Source: Quillaja saponaria (Eukaryota > Streptophyta > Magnoliopsida > Fabales > Quillajaceae). From it: a stretch of 64,000 bases of DNA. Below the pieces are notes generated by a model. It ran no database searches. It saw only the letters and a list, made by a program, of their open reading frames with translations, and was not told where the DNA came from. Location: NCBI GenBank assembly GCA_029379385.1, contig CM055607.1, positions 15,500,001-15,564,000 on the forward strand, written 5' to 3'. Positions 36,674 through 54,739 of the stretch are shown here, one piece after another. The position numbers were made by a program, and so were the translations under genes. The stretch's first letter is position 1; each line of letters starts with the position of its first letter.

Positions 36674-37223
36674 TAGTGGTGTGCAAAAAAATAACCCACC
36701 AAACCCGACCCAATCCAACCCAACCTATCCAAACCTGAACGACCTATCATGAATAGATTTTATGATTAGGTGACTTTTTATTTTTTTACTTCTGGTTAAG
36801 TCAGGTGACTGGGTTGAGATTTTTTGAAACCGGATGGACCCGACCTACCCAACATTATATTTTTAGCATTTATTAAATTATTTATATATGTAAATATTAA
36901 GTCTAAATTTATAATTTTAGTATGTAAATATTAGATTTTATATTATTTTTAAATATACATCATTATTTCATCTTTTAATTTTATTTTATTTTGTAATATT
37001 AAATTTTTTTAATTTATGTTAATTTAGCTAGAAAATATTATTTTGAAATATAAATTTCAACCTACCTGACCCGTCCAACCCACCCAACTTTTATACTAGG
37101 TGAAAATTTTGATCATCTAGTCACCCGACTTTCAAAGTTGGTGGGATTTTTAAACACGCTAATTAGGTGGTTAGATGACATTTTACCTCCACCCAGTCTG
37201 ACCTGCGCAGTTGCACACCCCTA
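36674..37223. mobile_element. hAT-type MITE (550 bp) in the Tat element
   Basis: The terminal inverted repeats are tagtggtgtgcaa at the left and, on the complement, taggggtgtgcaa at the right (one mismatch in 13). They are flanked by a perfect 8-bp duplication, taattgac, at 36666-36673 and 37224-37231. The left interior is rich in 'aacccgacc' type motifs and the middle is AT-rich and non-coding. Size, terminus style and duplication length fit a non-autonomous hAT element. Confidence 0.92.
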
Positions 37224-37231
37224 TAATTGAC

Positions 37232-37660
37232 TAATTTCTTTTTTTGATGATGATCTATAAGGGGTTAAGACACCATATGATGATGTCATTGTCATCTCCA
37301 CAACTTTCTAATAAATCGAGTTTTGATTGACAAATACGGGAGCTCGACAAATATCTTCTAGCATGGCTCATGCATTTCTCAAGAATGCTAGTGGGGTTCA
37401 AGGGCAAGCCTGTGTCGATAGAAGGAACTATAAAACTTCCAGTAACCTTGAAGGATGGAAAGAATAGATGAATCATGATGACTAATTTTTGTGTTGTCAA
37501 GGCCTGTTCTGTGAATAATGTTATATTGGGGTGACTCTTCCTCAATGCTTATAAGAAAATCTCGTGCTCTTCGAATGTTTGTTTGAAGTTCCTAGGCCCG
37601 AAAGGGGTAAGGACAATCCTAAAAACCATAAGATAACTTGACAGCCTTCCATATGACAAT
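37232..37660 (+). pseudogene. Tat-lineage aspartic protease relic
   Basis: Reads as 'TPYDDVIVIS' near 37270, the decayed D-x-G-S-S site region ('LTNTG' or 'KYGSSTNI' by frame) near 37320, and 'GTIKLPVTL' near 37425. 'MTNFCVV' then 'VNNVILG' lie near 37475-37535, in the family order. The first strand of the active site is altered and stops are present. Confidence 0.6.
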
Positions 37661-37879
37661 CCCCGAGATCCCTATCATGCTAAGAAAGTCAACCTATTGA
37701 AAGACAAGACATCCACATGAAAATTAGATCTCATCTAATTGTTTAATGATAAGCCTAGGAATATGGTTATGCTTAGAAAAGAAAAGAGCCTATAAGCAAG
37801 GGAAAAACTGACATAATTTATAAAAGATAAAATCAGCATGTATGCATGTTCAATAGAGGAAATGCCTAGGAATTGATAC

Positions 37880-39130
37880 CTCATTCAGCTTTCACAAGTT
37901 GAGCATGAATCTCGATGTGAAACATGTCAGACAAAAGAAGAAGAATTTCAATCTCGAACAATAGAAGGCAATTAAGGAATAGGTAGAAAAGCTCTTACAA
38001 GTTGGTTTCATAAGAGATGTGAATTATCCAGACTGTCTATCTAATGTGGTGATGGTGAAGAATCCAATGGTAAATGGAGAATGTGTGTTAACTTAACTGA
38101 CTTAAACAAAGCTTATCCAAATGATATTTCCCACTTTCGAGGATTTATAGTTGATAGACAGTTCAACAGGGAATGAACCCCTCAGGTTCATGGATGCTTA
38201 CTTAGGATATAATCAGATCTTGATAGCGAGGAAGATCATAAAAAGATTTCCTTCATCACGGAATTAGGTATACTATTATAGAGTCATGTCTTCTGAACTG
38301 AAGAATGCATACCAACATTTGGTCAACGAAGATCTTTAAAAAGCAAGTCACAAGAATCATGGAGGTCTATGTCGACAACCTACAAGTAAAAAGCACAATG
38401 GTGGAAGGTTATATGGTCGATCTAGTAGAAGAGTTTAATGTATTTAACAAACACTAATTGAATATAAACATTACCAAATGTACTTTTGGTGTCCCAGCAA
38501 GGAAAGTTCCTCTGTTTTATGTTAACCGTAAGGGGAATCGAACCAGCCCTTATAAGATTAAAGCTGTGATAGAGATTAAAAGCCCACAAATGGTGAATGA
38601 CATACAAAGGTTAATAGGTCGAATCACTGCATTGGCAAGATTTATGTCTTGCCAGTAGACCGATATTTCTCATTCTTCAAAACTTTGATAAAACCTTTGA
38701 GTGGACAAAAGAGTGCGAGAAGTCATTCCAAAGGCTTAAGGAATATCTTACCATGGTCCACATCATCAGAAGATCTATATTCCAGGAGAAAAAAAACTGG
38801 TCTTGTACCTCGGTACCTCAATAGTAGTAGTAAGTTCAGTATTAGTCAGAGAAGAATGAGGGAATAACAACTAGTCTATTACCAGAGTAAGATTTTAAAA
38901 GCCTTAAAAACTAGGTATACAGTTGTTGAAAATACATCTTTTACCATGTTGATTTAAGTTAAGACCGTACTTCCAAGTTCACATTATTAAGGTAATTAGG
39001 ACCAACCAACCACTTAGGAAAGTTTTGCATAAGCCAAACACTTTAGGGAGAATGATTAATTGGTCGGTGGAATTAAGCAAGTTTGATATCAAGTTTATCT
39101 AGCCATAAAATCTCAAGCCTTGACATACTT
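37880..39130 (+). pseudogene. Tat-lineage reverse transcriptase and RNase H relic
   Basis: RT blocks: 'GNGEWRMCVNLTDLNKAYPND' type region near 38060-38125, 'FMDAYLGYNQI' near 38185-38220, and 'YVDNLQVKS' near 38370-38395 (the YVDD site altered to YVDN). Open stretch 38458-38658 holds 'NITKCTFGVPARK' and 'VNDIQRLIGRITALARF', and the next holds 'FFKTL'. RNase H continues to about 39110 ('TNQPLRKVLHKP'-like). The catalytic Asp change plus stops make it inactive. Confidence 0.8.
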
Positions 39131-39199
39131 CATAATATAATATATAGGTGAGAAGGAAGAAGGAAAAAAGGGAATGAGCTCGCCCATGTTTACAAAGGA

Positions 39200-39490
39200 C
39201 CTAGACCTGGAGACATAGTCTTTTAATGTAGACGGTTCCTACAATAAATGCGGTACTTGTGCAAGTTTAATCCTTACAAGCTCTGAAAGGGTAATCATTA
39301 AATATATTTTGCTATTTACTTTCATGCTTCTAATTATGCTTCTGTATGAGGCTCTCATAATAGCGCTTAAGCTGGTAAAGGCTACAAAGGTGACAACCAT
39401 TGAGAGATTCAGTGAGTCACTTAACTCATAGTTTTCTACATCAAGGGAGAGTATGAGGAAAATGAGCCCACTATGGCTCAATATCTAGAA
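39200..39490 (+). pseudogene. Second (archaeal-type) RNase H relic
   Basis: Translation near 39225-39290 gives 'NVDGSYNKCG' followed by 'ASLILTSSERVIIKY', then 'ALIIALKLVKA' near 39355-39390. This matches the additional RNase H placed between RNase H and integrase in Tat-lineage elements. Confidence 0.7.
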
Positions 39491-39699
39491 AAGGTCAGGG
39501 AAACTAAAGGTGAAGTTTAAGAAAATTTCAATTGAGCTTATCCCCCGAATAAAGAGTGCCCAAGTTGATGCGTACTTATGCATACCTAAGAACAAAGGTT
39601 TGGTTAATGGCAAGTCTATGTTCATAGAAGTGGCTGAACCGCCTGAGCTACGGGGAAGAAGAAGTGATGTGTAATGAAGAAAGTTAAACTTGTTAAATG

Positions 39700-40330
39700 A
39701 CCCATATACTCGGATACCTAAAAGATGGCATACTTCCAGAGGATGAAAACCAAGACAAGTCCATACGAAGAAGGGTCACACACTACACAATCATGAGAGG
39801 TTGCGTATATAAATGATCATTCACCCTACCATACATGAAGTGCCTAAGCCCATCTGAAGGGAGTAATATGTTAGAGGAAGTACACTTGGGGATGTTCAAT
39901 TCCTATATCAGTGCAAGATCCCCAACACATAAGATATTAAAGGCATGGTATTACTAACCAACCATGAACCGAGACACGAAGAATGGGTTTGTAAGTGCAA
40001 CAATTGTTAGAATTTATCATAGGTACCAATAAAGCCTCACTTCAAACTGGACCCGTTTAGTAGCCCTTAGACCTTTGTTGTATGGGGACTTGATATACTC
40101 GGACCTTTCTCAACAAGGAGAGAATAGGATGATTGGAAAATTCATGTTTGTCATGGCAAATTACTTCACAAAATAGGTAGAAGTTGGATTAGCAACCAAA
40201 ATCACCATTAAATCAACCTTGAAGTTTATATATGTCAACGTGGTATGCATGTATGGAATCTGAAAGGAAATAATTACAGGCCATTTTCCACAATTTGATT
40301 GTAAGCCGATGAAGAACTAGTTAGCAAAGC

Positions 40331-40399
<69 letters not shown>

Positions 40400-41010
40400 A
40401 ATTCTCCTCAATGGGCTACCCCCTCAGTACAATGGACAAGATAAAGCCATGAATAAGGCTATAATGGAAAAGACTAAGAAAAAAGGTAAAGAGGGAAAAA
40501 TAAGATTGGGAAGATAAGTTGTAACATGTGGTATGGTTATACAAAACCACCCCTCGAACCTCCACAAGCAAAACTCCTTTCAACTTGCACTTCTGCTCAG
40601 AAGCATTGGTCCCCTTAGAGATCGAATTGCCATCTCCAAGAATGGAGTTAAGCTGATCCAATATTTTAGCAAGGAAATGAATAGGCTCTTAAGGAAAACC
40701 TCTACCTAAGTGGAAAAGTTGAGTAACCAAGTCCAGCTGAAGTTGCAGATTACTAGTAAAGCATTGCGCATTACCTCAACTCGAAGGTACTAGATTTCCA
40801 ATTCATGGTGGGTGACATAATTCGGCTGAACCAATTCACGACAAAGAAGAATAGAGAAGGCAAGCTAAAGAGGCAATAGGAAGGACCATTCTAGGTGGTT
40901 AAGGTAGTAAGGCCAGGAACCTTCAAATTAATGAACAAATATCGATAGGTCCTCTTGAAGACATGGAGTGCATAAAACTTGAGGAAGTACCATTAGTAAG
41001 ACTTATGTAA
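39700..41010 (+). pseudogene. Tat-lineage integrase relic, split by an AT microsatellite
   Basis: The zinc-binding and core blocks are recognisable: 'EVHLGMFNSYISARSPTHKILKAWYY' split near 39880-39960, 'VWGLDILGPFSTR' near 40080-40120, and 'FTK.VEVGLATKI' near 40170-40200. 'GIPKEIITDHFPQFD'-like sequence lies near 40255-40300, and after the AT repeat 'GYPLSTMDKIKPMNKAIMEK'-like near 40410-40470. 'LWLYKTTPRTSTSKTPF' lies near 40535-40585 and the C-terminal 'RTWSA.NLRKY' near 40960-41000. Stops are frequent. Confidence 0.8.
40334..40397. repeat. (AT)32 microsatellite inside the integrase relic
   Basis: 64 uninterrupted AT-alternating bases placed between two adjacent conserved integrase blocks of the Tat-lineage element. 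Confidence 0.97.
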
Positions 41011-41859
41011 CGATTCATTACCAATCTAATATGTTTAATGAATTCTTTCATTAAAGAACCTTCCTGGTTTCCATTCACTCGTTAAGTAAAATTTTCAAAT
41101 TCCTACATAGCAAAAGCAACCAGAAAGACCGGGTCTTCAATGTTAGCTCTAACTAACCAACCCCGCAAGGCCGCACTAAAATCATGTCACCAGCACTAAC
41201 TTTAACTAAGTAGACCTAGTACTAAGACCCATAATAGGATACTGGATAACTGGTGGCTCTGTATGTTGTCCCAACTGTAAATATGAAACCACAAAAAATA
41301 ATCGATCCTCTGGCACCAATTTTAGATTGAACTCCTTAATAAGGTAATATTATGGAAATGGTAGACGGAAGAATCAAATCCACTATAAGACTTTAGATCT
41401 AGGTGTCATCTTACAAGGCCAAGACCCTGGGGAAGAATAAAGCCACATAAGGAGTGCATTAGTACCTGCACGACATGACATCTTATAAGCTCTGACCATT
41501 CGAGGATGCCAATACTTCGAAAAACCCAAAAAGGGACGGAACGACAAAATCACATCAAGGTTGAGTAATGCAAACAAAGCTCTTAATTGCTCAGGATAAC
41601 ATATGTTAGCCTTATAAAGGAAATGAACCACAAATATCGATCACAAGAGTAAAAAAAAATAACATAGATTCACAACAAAAAGAATAAGAGCCATCTAGCA
41701 AAATACATTGATGTGTCCAGGACTCCAAAACTTAGGAAACCACAACATTTCAAAATAACACTTGTTCAAAATAAATAAAAATTGTTATGAAACACGTAAA
41801 CATCATAAAAACACAATAAAATAAGATCTTCAACTTTGGTTATAGGCATCGAGGCTTTG

Positions 41860-43260
41860 ATTGTCAGCTAGAGCCTCATCAACTTGTACTTTGTTCACTC
41901 ATCATTAAGGTTATACTCCCCACTATCCTCCTGATCTGCACCGAAGTACCTCAACCAATCTAATGAAAATTGATTGTTGATCTTATCTACCTCACCTCGA
42001 CATTTGGTGAAGCCTCGAATGTATAAAGCCTCACTCTTGCACAAAACAATCTTCCAGACGTCCTTAAATTATTTGAAGTCCTTAATAGCCCTCTTAATCT
42101 CAGCTTCTCTACTGGTGGGGAGCTGGTCTATATCCTCCTACATTTTCCCAGCTCTTTCATTATATTTTTCAATTAATTATCCTTTAGCCTTTTTAGCTCC
42201 TCTTAAGCTTGGGAATCCTTTTACAGCTTCTTACGTAATATCTTATTAGCATTCTTAGCATCTAAGGCCCTGTTTTTCATAGTCGTAAAGGCTTTAAGAC
42301 ACAAACTAGGTAGTCACAAGCTGTGTCGCATTCACCTTTGAACCTCTTCATGTATTCAAACACGAGGCTTATCCTTTAAGTGCCTTAAAAACTAAAAATG
42401 ATCAACTATTGATAGAAAAATTATCTCAAACAAAAAAAAAAAAAAAGGAGAAGAAAATAGAAGGATGCATGAGTTCGAGAAAGGAGTTAATGAAATTTCT
42501 CTACTTTATAGTGCTCTAAATCAATCGTTGTTGGGATGTCCTTATGATAAGTTTTTAAGTGAAGTGGACAATGGGGCTTACTGTGTTGTACATGGAACCT
42601 TACTTCCTACTTACCTAGTTGCTCTTGATAGCATGCCTCCAGAGTTTGCCTTCCAGAGGAGCTTGGAATTGAATGTGAAGGTCAATGTATCTTGTCCCGG
42701 ACTTGTGCTCAAGCTCATGGCAAAGAATGATAAAGGCAATAACAAATATAGTCTCATTAAAGGTAGTTTGGACTAGACAAATCCCATAAGCATTACATAC
42801 CCTGACAAAGAAATGAAGAAATGGAAACCTAAGCTAAACCTTGAACTATTTTTCATAAACGCACCAACGCTTTGGTGTGAAATTGTTCATCCCTTCTGAA
42901 TGCCTAAAGTAAGATGCATGCTCGGGAATTCCAAAGTATTTGTCTTTTATATTTGTCATCCTTTTCAAACTCAAGTTATGGACGACATTGCTTACAATAA
43001 TGGTGTCAATATGAGGAGCGAAATAAACCTTCTCGTCATTTAATTCCTAGAGGCGGGAAAAACTAGCACTGGAACTCTTGTCTCATTCACCCTCCTCAGA
43101 ACCCAACCTTTCCTCATCTGTAGTGCTGTGCTCTTCATCACTTTCCTCTTCATTTCCCTATGAGGACTTAGATGGTTGCATTACAGACGTCCCCATCTTC
43201 CTCTTCCACTTTGACCTAATCTTAACACTCTAAAAAGACTTAGAATAAGTAGAAGAAGTA
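41860..43260 (-). pseudogene. Antisense ORF relic of the Tat element (Transposase_28-like)
   Basis: Some Tat-lineage elements carry a long antisense ORF between integrase and the 3' LTR, of unknown function. Here - strand reading from about 43240 gives an acidic Ser/Glu-rich start ('EEESDEEHSTTDEE'). Then comes 'FGIPEHASYFRHSEGMNNF' and 'RFPFLHFFV' (42990-42800), the pattern of the putative plant transposon protein domain. Further left come a charged region and 'AIKDFK.FKDVWKIVLCKSEALY' then 'RGFTKCRGEVDKIN' (42090-41960), like the C-terminal part of these proteins. Several stops interrupt it. The + strand open frame at 42465-42776 lies opposite and is probably a shadow. Identification is by remembered family pattern. 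Confidence 0.6.
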
Positions 43261-43525
43261 GAAAAAGTAGAAAAAGAGGTAAGGTCCTAAGAATTTGATC
43301 TATTCTCATAATCTGACTCCTCTAAATATATAAAAGTGAAAATATAAAAGACACAAAGTATCAAACTCATACCTATGATAAAGATGGATGATAAGGGAAG
43401 AAGCTTACGATCATCCTTGAAATCAAAGCAGTGATCCAGAGTAAGAACAAAAAGTATCCGAGTACGAACTTAGGCAAATTACTGCAATGGATACTTAGAA
43501 AAATGCAAAGTGAGAAGAAATGACT

Positions 43526-43536
43526 CCCCTTTTATA
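43526..43536 (-). promoter_or_regulatory. TATA box for the antisense ORF
   Basis: The complement strand reads TATAAAAGGGG about 0.3 kb before the start of the antisense reading frame. It is the strongest TATA match in this part and fits an LTR-proximal antisense promoter. Confidence 0.4.
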
Positions 43537-43691
43537 TGAAACCACAAGAAGAGCATCAATCCACACACCTACTACAAAATAATCACGTGTCCTTTCACCC
43601 AATCCTAAAAATAAAAGGTCACAACCCGGAGAGTCAAAATTTCAACATTCAGCAGACAACCATTATCCTAAATATTCCAAGTGTTCAGCTC

Positions 43692-44587
43692 GATGACACT
43701 ATAGATCAGAAAACCTATATTGGAACTACAAATATTTGTAATTGTCCTCACCTTTCCCACCATCAACTCAATCTTACTAAAGTAAACAACAGTTCTAGTA
43801 GACCATCGCTTCCTAACATAGCTCTTAGCTCAAGTCTCTTTGTTGTCGAGCTCATTTTTCAGGGGACTAGTGTTAGTAGGAGATTACCTTCCAGCCAATC
43901 ACCTCACGCCACATGTCCCATGTACTATAAATATCAATTTCACCATCTGAAGGACACATGAAACCTCACCATTGGGCTAATACATCTATCAATAGGCCAT
44001 TGAAAGGTACATGTACTGATATTTTCTCTCATTTATTGCTCTTTTAATACTCTCTTTCTCTATCAAAGATTTTCCATCAAGAGTTTTAGAAGATTCACCC
44101 CTGTCCTTTGACCTTTAACTCTTGCAAATCTTAGATTGATGGCACCATAGATTGGATAACCCAGATTGAAACTACTAATTTTTGTGATCATCCTCACCCT
44201 TCCCACCATCAACTCAATCTCATTAAAGCAAACAAAAGTTCTAGTAGACCATCTTTTCCTAATAACAAGCTCTCAGTTAAGTCTCTTTGCCATCGAGCTC
44301 ATTTTTCAGGGGATTAGTGTTAGTAGGAGATGACCTTCTAACTAATCACCTCACGCCACATGTCCCATATACTATAAATATCAATTTCACTATATGAAGG
44401 ACATATAACACCTCACCATTAGGCTAATACATCTATAAATAGGCTATTGAAAGGTATATGTACTAACATTCTCTCTCATTTATTACACTTTTAATGCTTT
44501 CTCTCTTTATCAGAGATTTGATTTCGCCATCAGGGAGTTTTTGAAGATTCACCCCAACCTTTGACCTTTAACTCTTACAAATCTTAC
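43692..44587 (+). repeat. 446-bp direct tandem duplication with paired TATA motifs
   Basis: 43692-44137 and 44138-44587 are two diverged copies. Shared landmarks are 'ccttcccaccatcaactcaa', 'cacctcacgccacatgtccc', 'actataaatatcaattt', 'ctctctcatttatt' and 'cctttgacctttaactctt'. Each copy carries TATAAATA. This is probably within the 3' LTR of the Tat element, where such enhancer/promoter duplications are common. Confidence 0.85.
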
Positions 44588-44726
44588 CCCCTTCATACAT
44601 CTTATTAGAGTTCAGACTTTATTTGTTGCCTTATACATCCTATCGAACATTGAACCAAGCTTAAGATCACACTCATTGTCACGAATCTAATTAGCTTGGA
44701 CCCTTCAAGGCTTAGACCTGTGAGTG

Positions 44727-46060
44727 AGTACCAACATTTGTTCAATAAAAGGTGGAAAGAAAATTAGAAATTGTTTACAATTTTTACTACTTGTTTTTCC
44801 ATGCTTAGGTGTTGTTAAACCCTTAACACCTTGACATGCTGGTAGCATGGCTTGGCCTTATGCCATGCTAGACCAGACTCAAAGATATGACGAAAGACAT
44901 GTCTTAAACAGGGTTAGGTGGCAAAGAGTCGACAATAAAGAGTTGGCATATGATTGGGGGAAAAAAACTTGTCTTGACAAAATCAATGGCATGTCATGAC
45001 ACTGTCTTGACACTGCCTTAACATGGGATCTTGGCACTTCCAGGTTGTAATGCCTTGACTTAGACAAGCTTGTGAAGGACTTTGACAAGTTGTTTGCTTG
45101 ACACTGGGACATGGTTTAAGTTGGTTTGGTGCAGTAGCTTGTATGCTAGCAGGGCACATAATGTAGCCAACTTATGCATCATGCAGGCAGTGTGTTATTA
45201 CAAGTGGGTCATGTGTTGAAACTAGTTGTGCCTAGGTTGGATATGGGTTGCAAGGCTATGTTTTAGCTTGGACTTAGTCCCAAGTTAGTTTGCAAGCTTA
45301 TGGTTCCAGAGAAAAGTGGCAGAGGTGCTGTTTGGCTCGTGTTAGCTAGTTTTGGCTAAGTGTGGCTTGGGTTTGGTGGTGCATGGCTAAAGGGGTGGCA
45401 CTGGCTGGGTCCAAGCACCTTCAGTTTCAATTAACAGGCATGTGGTAGGTTTATACATAGTCAGCAGACCTTTGGGGCAAGCTGAAGTGCTGGCATCACA
45501 ATAGCACATGACCTGGCAGCAATTATTGGCAGTTACTGCATCTATAGACTTGCTGGAATAAAGTTGCAAAAGTTATAAGAATTTGCTAGGATGTATTACA
45601 GTGGCCAAAAATTTGTGGAACTGTTGCAACAGTTTGTGCGAACTGCTTAGTTGTTAGGTAACTACCTTGTATAGGTGGCAGAAGCCTAGGTAGTGGGGTT
45701 GTCACTACCAAAACTACCTGTGTGCAGAGTATTTAAATTGTGCAAAAGAATCTGTGTATAGGTTAGCCAATTGTGTTAGTTTCTAGCTAGAAAAACTTGT
45801 AACCAAATTTGTCTATACAGTTAGGTAGAAATTGTAATTATTCCTTTGTTTAATAAAAGGTTGGGAGTGGAGTTCCTGTAAATCGTGTTCAATTTCCTGT
45901 ACCTTTTGTTTTGTAGTCCTTTGTGGGAATTTGGTTGAGGCTTGACAATGTTGTCAAGTGCCATTACAGGGAGTAAAACGCGAAAAATAACCTTTGTGAA
46001 AACACCCCGTGACAATTGCCATGATCAAAAGCATGAAAAAAAAAATGTTTGGTGTACATC
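44727..46060 (+). repeat. Second copy of the 22017 repeat, interrupted
   Basis: 44727-44812 and 46015-46060 together match 22017-22135 ('gagtaccaacatt', 'ataaaaggtgga', 'agaaaattaga', 'ttgtttacaattttta' / 'tgccatgatc', 'aaaaaaaatgtttg', 'tgtacat'). The LTR-like insertion 44813-46014 lies between the halves. Confidence 0.8.
44813..46014 (+). mobile_element. LTR-like insertion (probable solo LTR, 1.2 kb)
   Basis: Bounded by TGTTAAACCC and ...CCCCGTGACA (5'-TG...CA-3'). It splits a repeat whose unbroken partner is at 22017-22135. It contains a TATA-like tatttaaattg near 45730 and AATAAA at 45852-45857, consistent with a + strand LTR. The interior is non-coding. Flanking bases ggtgt and attgc do not match, so the target duplication is lost or the edges are a few bases off. 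Confidence 0.65.
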
Positions 46061-46092
46061 TAAATCTCAAACATAGGACTGACACTTCAATT

Positions 46093-48452
46093 GTCGATAA
46101 CTTTCCCTCTCAATTATTAATTAAGGGTTATTTAATATACAATTAAACTTTATTAAAACCAAAAGCCTGTCGGGTGGCCTTAAACAATCCCTAATCATTG
46201 TTCTGGTGGGGCATGCTTCAATAATTTACTAGTATTATATGTTTGATTGTTTTTCAAAATCATTAATTTGGGAAGAAAAGATGTCATACTCCATTTCCAT
46301 GGCGACCTTGTAATGGACAATTAATTTACAACTCCATTATGATCGACTTCAATAAAAGTATGATTTCATTTCATACAAAAGGAGCAAGCATAATAAACTG
46401 AATTTCATTTAACATGTGACAAATTAGTTCAATGATTAAAACCCATCTTATCTTTGGTATGCAAGTATATTAGATGTTTGGACATCATTGATGTCGATAC
46501 AAAATTATTTTAGTATTTTTTGTGCTTGAAACAATTTAATATATTTATAAAATTAAATTAAATTATAAATATAATAATAGAATTCAATTAATCAATTTAT
46601 TATTTTTATAAATTACTTTTGCTTTTATCTTCTCATTGTGTTATGTGGTACGGAACGATAAGTAGTAAATATGAAGGTATGACGACCTATATCTGATATC
46701 TTCTGATATCAATAAAAGTGGAGCAATTCATGTTGTTGATAGTTCAGGTTTGGGCGTTTATATGGCAGAAAGAAATAAGATGCGGGGAAGGATAACAGTA
46801 GGGATAGTTTTGTACAAATAAAATAAATGTGAGGGTATATTTGTCTGAAAACATTAATAATACAATCAAATTGAATTTTATTTTATTTTATTATTATTAT
46901 TTTTATTTTTATTTTTATTTCACAAATCTCACATATTTGGACAAGAATTCAAAATGTCAAAAAGTCATAAAAATATAATTTACAATTAATTGAATTATTA
47001 TACTTCTAAACATTCCAAATATAAGAATTAAATTAAAATTCATTCATAATGAACTAAATTTTACAACTATTTTGATTCCAAACACTAAAATAATTGTCAT
47101 CCACAAGTACAAAGTTTGAAAAATTTGAGAATAAAAAAAATGCTCACATTCCAAGGAAAATTAATCTTTAAATCCACTATCAGTGTAAATAAGTTTTATA
47201 TTGCCAGTAGATAAAAGCAGCAATATGCGTTTTCAATACCAATCACTACTATTGTTTCAATTGAGATGTTATAATCATATATATTGTGATAGTGTACAAT
47301 TTTTTTAAACTGACAATGGATATGTAACTCTTCCAAAAATATATAGATCTTTAGCTATCATCAATGTTTTAGAATCCCAACCAATAATCAAAGAGAAAAA
47401 AATGATTGATTTCTGAGTCATTGGTAGAATTGTAATTGGACTGATTATTAAATCAATGATGTAATAAATATATTTAATTTAACATTTATTATATTTAATA
47501 ATGTAAATATATCAATCATGCCTAAAAAAGTTATATTTAGTCATAATAGATGATAAAGACTTAATAAAACAAAACAATTATGTTGTTAATTAGTACATTT
47601 CAATCATGTAATATTTGGTTTCGTTGTTTAAATTTTTAACTGAGTTTAAAGGCAATTGACTAAACTCGTTAAAATAAAAATGTCAAATTCATTTAGTCTT
47701 AACTAAACAATATATATATATATCCTATTACTTAAATTGCTTACAAGTTGCTCGATTCTCTCAATTTTTATAATTCTAACCCACTAAAACAATTTTATAG
47801 TCCAAATCGGTAAGTTCTAATAATTTTTCATGATCTAGCCATTAAAACAGTTTTATAGTCAAAACCGATTGGGGTGACAATCTGGGTTTTCAAACATTGG
47901 TTGTCATACACTAAACACACGATGATGAGATTCATGGATAAACAAAAGGTTATAAGTACCATTAAGCATAAATTGATGTCTTAATCCGACATCCCATGAT
48001 TTCATTCAACAACCATTTGACAACAGAGGGTAGAAAAGCAAAACCGGTGAAGGCATTACCAACCTTGATCGATTCCTCATTTACAGTTGCATCAAAAACA
48101 AAAACATGTTTTGAAAAACTATTCTACATGAAAACAAGCCTTGATTCTTAAATCAAAAACAAAAACATGCTTAAGTTTTATGACTGTTTTTAACCATTCC
48201 ACCTCTAATATTTCTAATTACCGGAATGGACACAACCTCAGAATGAAGAAATAAAACCCACGAGTGACTTGAAATGTCAGTAGAATGTATTATACTTCCA
48301 ATATCAAGAATAGAATTCCTACAAGAATGAGACTGAACTGTTTAGCAATGCTACACATCCAGTGCCTAGCAGTAACCAATTCTTGATGATGACATTAGAA
48401 AGCGATGCAGGTGAATCCTTCCTTCGCATATAGTGGTTGTGGAGAGTTATAT
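46093..48452. other. Intergenic, 3' side of the SRPK gene
   Basis: AT-rich DNA with no supported gene or clear repeat. Several (TTTTA)n-like runs near 46875-46920 and a short TATATA run at 47711-47721. Confidence 0.5.
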
Positions 48453-54635
<6,183 letters not shown>

Positions 54636-54739
54636 GTCTTAATTATATTTTAGTGTCTAATTTTACAAAAGTTCACTTTAAATGTTATATATATATATTG
54701 CTAAGAACTTTAATTCTTATATTTTAAATCAGTCACTCA

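Larger units (their letters stand above)
35132..44736 (+). mobile_element. Tat-lineage Ty3/gypsy element, right portion
   Basis: Decayed gypsy element with the order gag, protease, RT, RNase H, a second archaeal-type RNase H, integrase, then an antisense ORF region. The second RNase H and the antisense ORF are hallmarks of the plant Tat lineage. Its 5' portion lies left of the CACTA element (22017-22325). The right boundary is uncertain: gtgagtaccaaca at 44724-44736 looks like a Tat LTR end, but the repeat shared with 22017-22135 runs past it to about 46060, so the LTR may extend there. Confidence 0.85.

Noticed and set aside
35876..37545. - strand open frames as genes
   Set aside because: They are antisense to Tat gag and protease, show no family pattern, and one spans the edge of the protease region.
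42465..42776. 103-codon + strand open frame as a host gene
   Set aside because: It lies opposite the antisense ORF region of the Tat element, starts after a poly(A) run, and matches no family I recognise. The - strand reading fits the element better.
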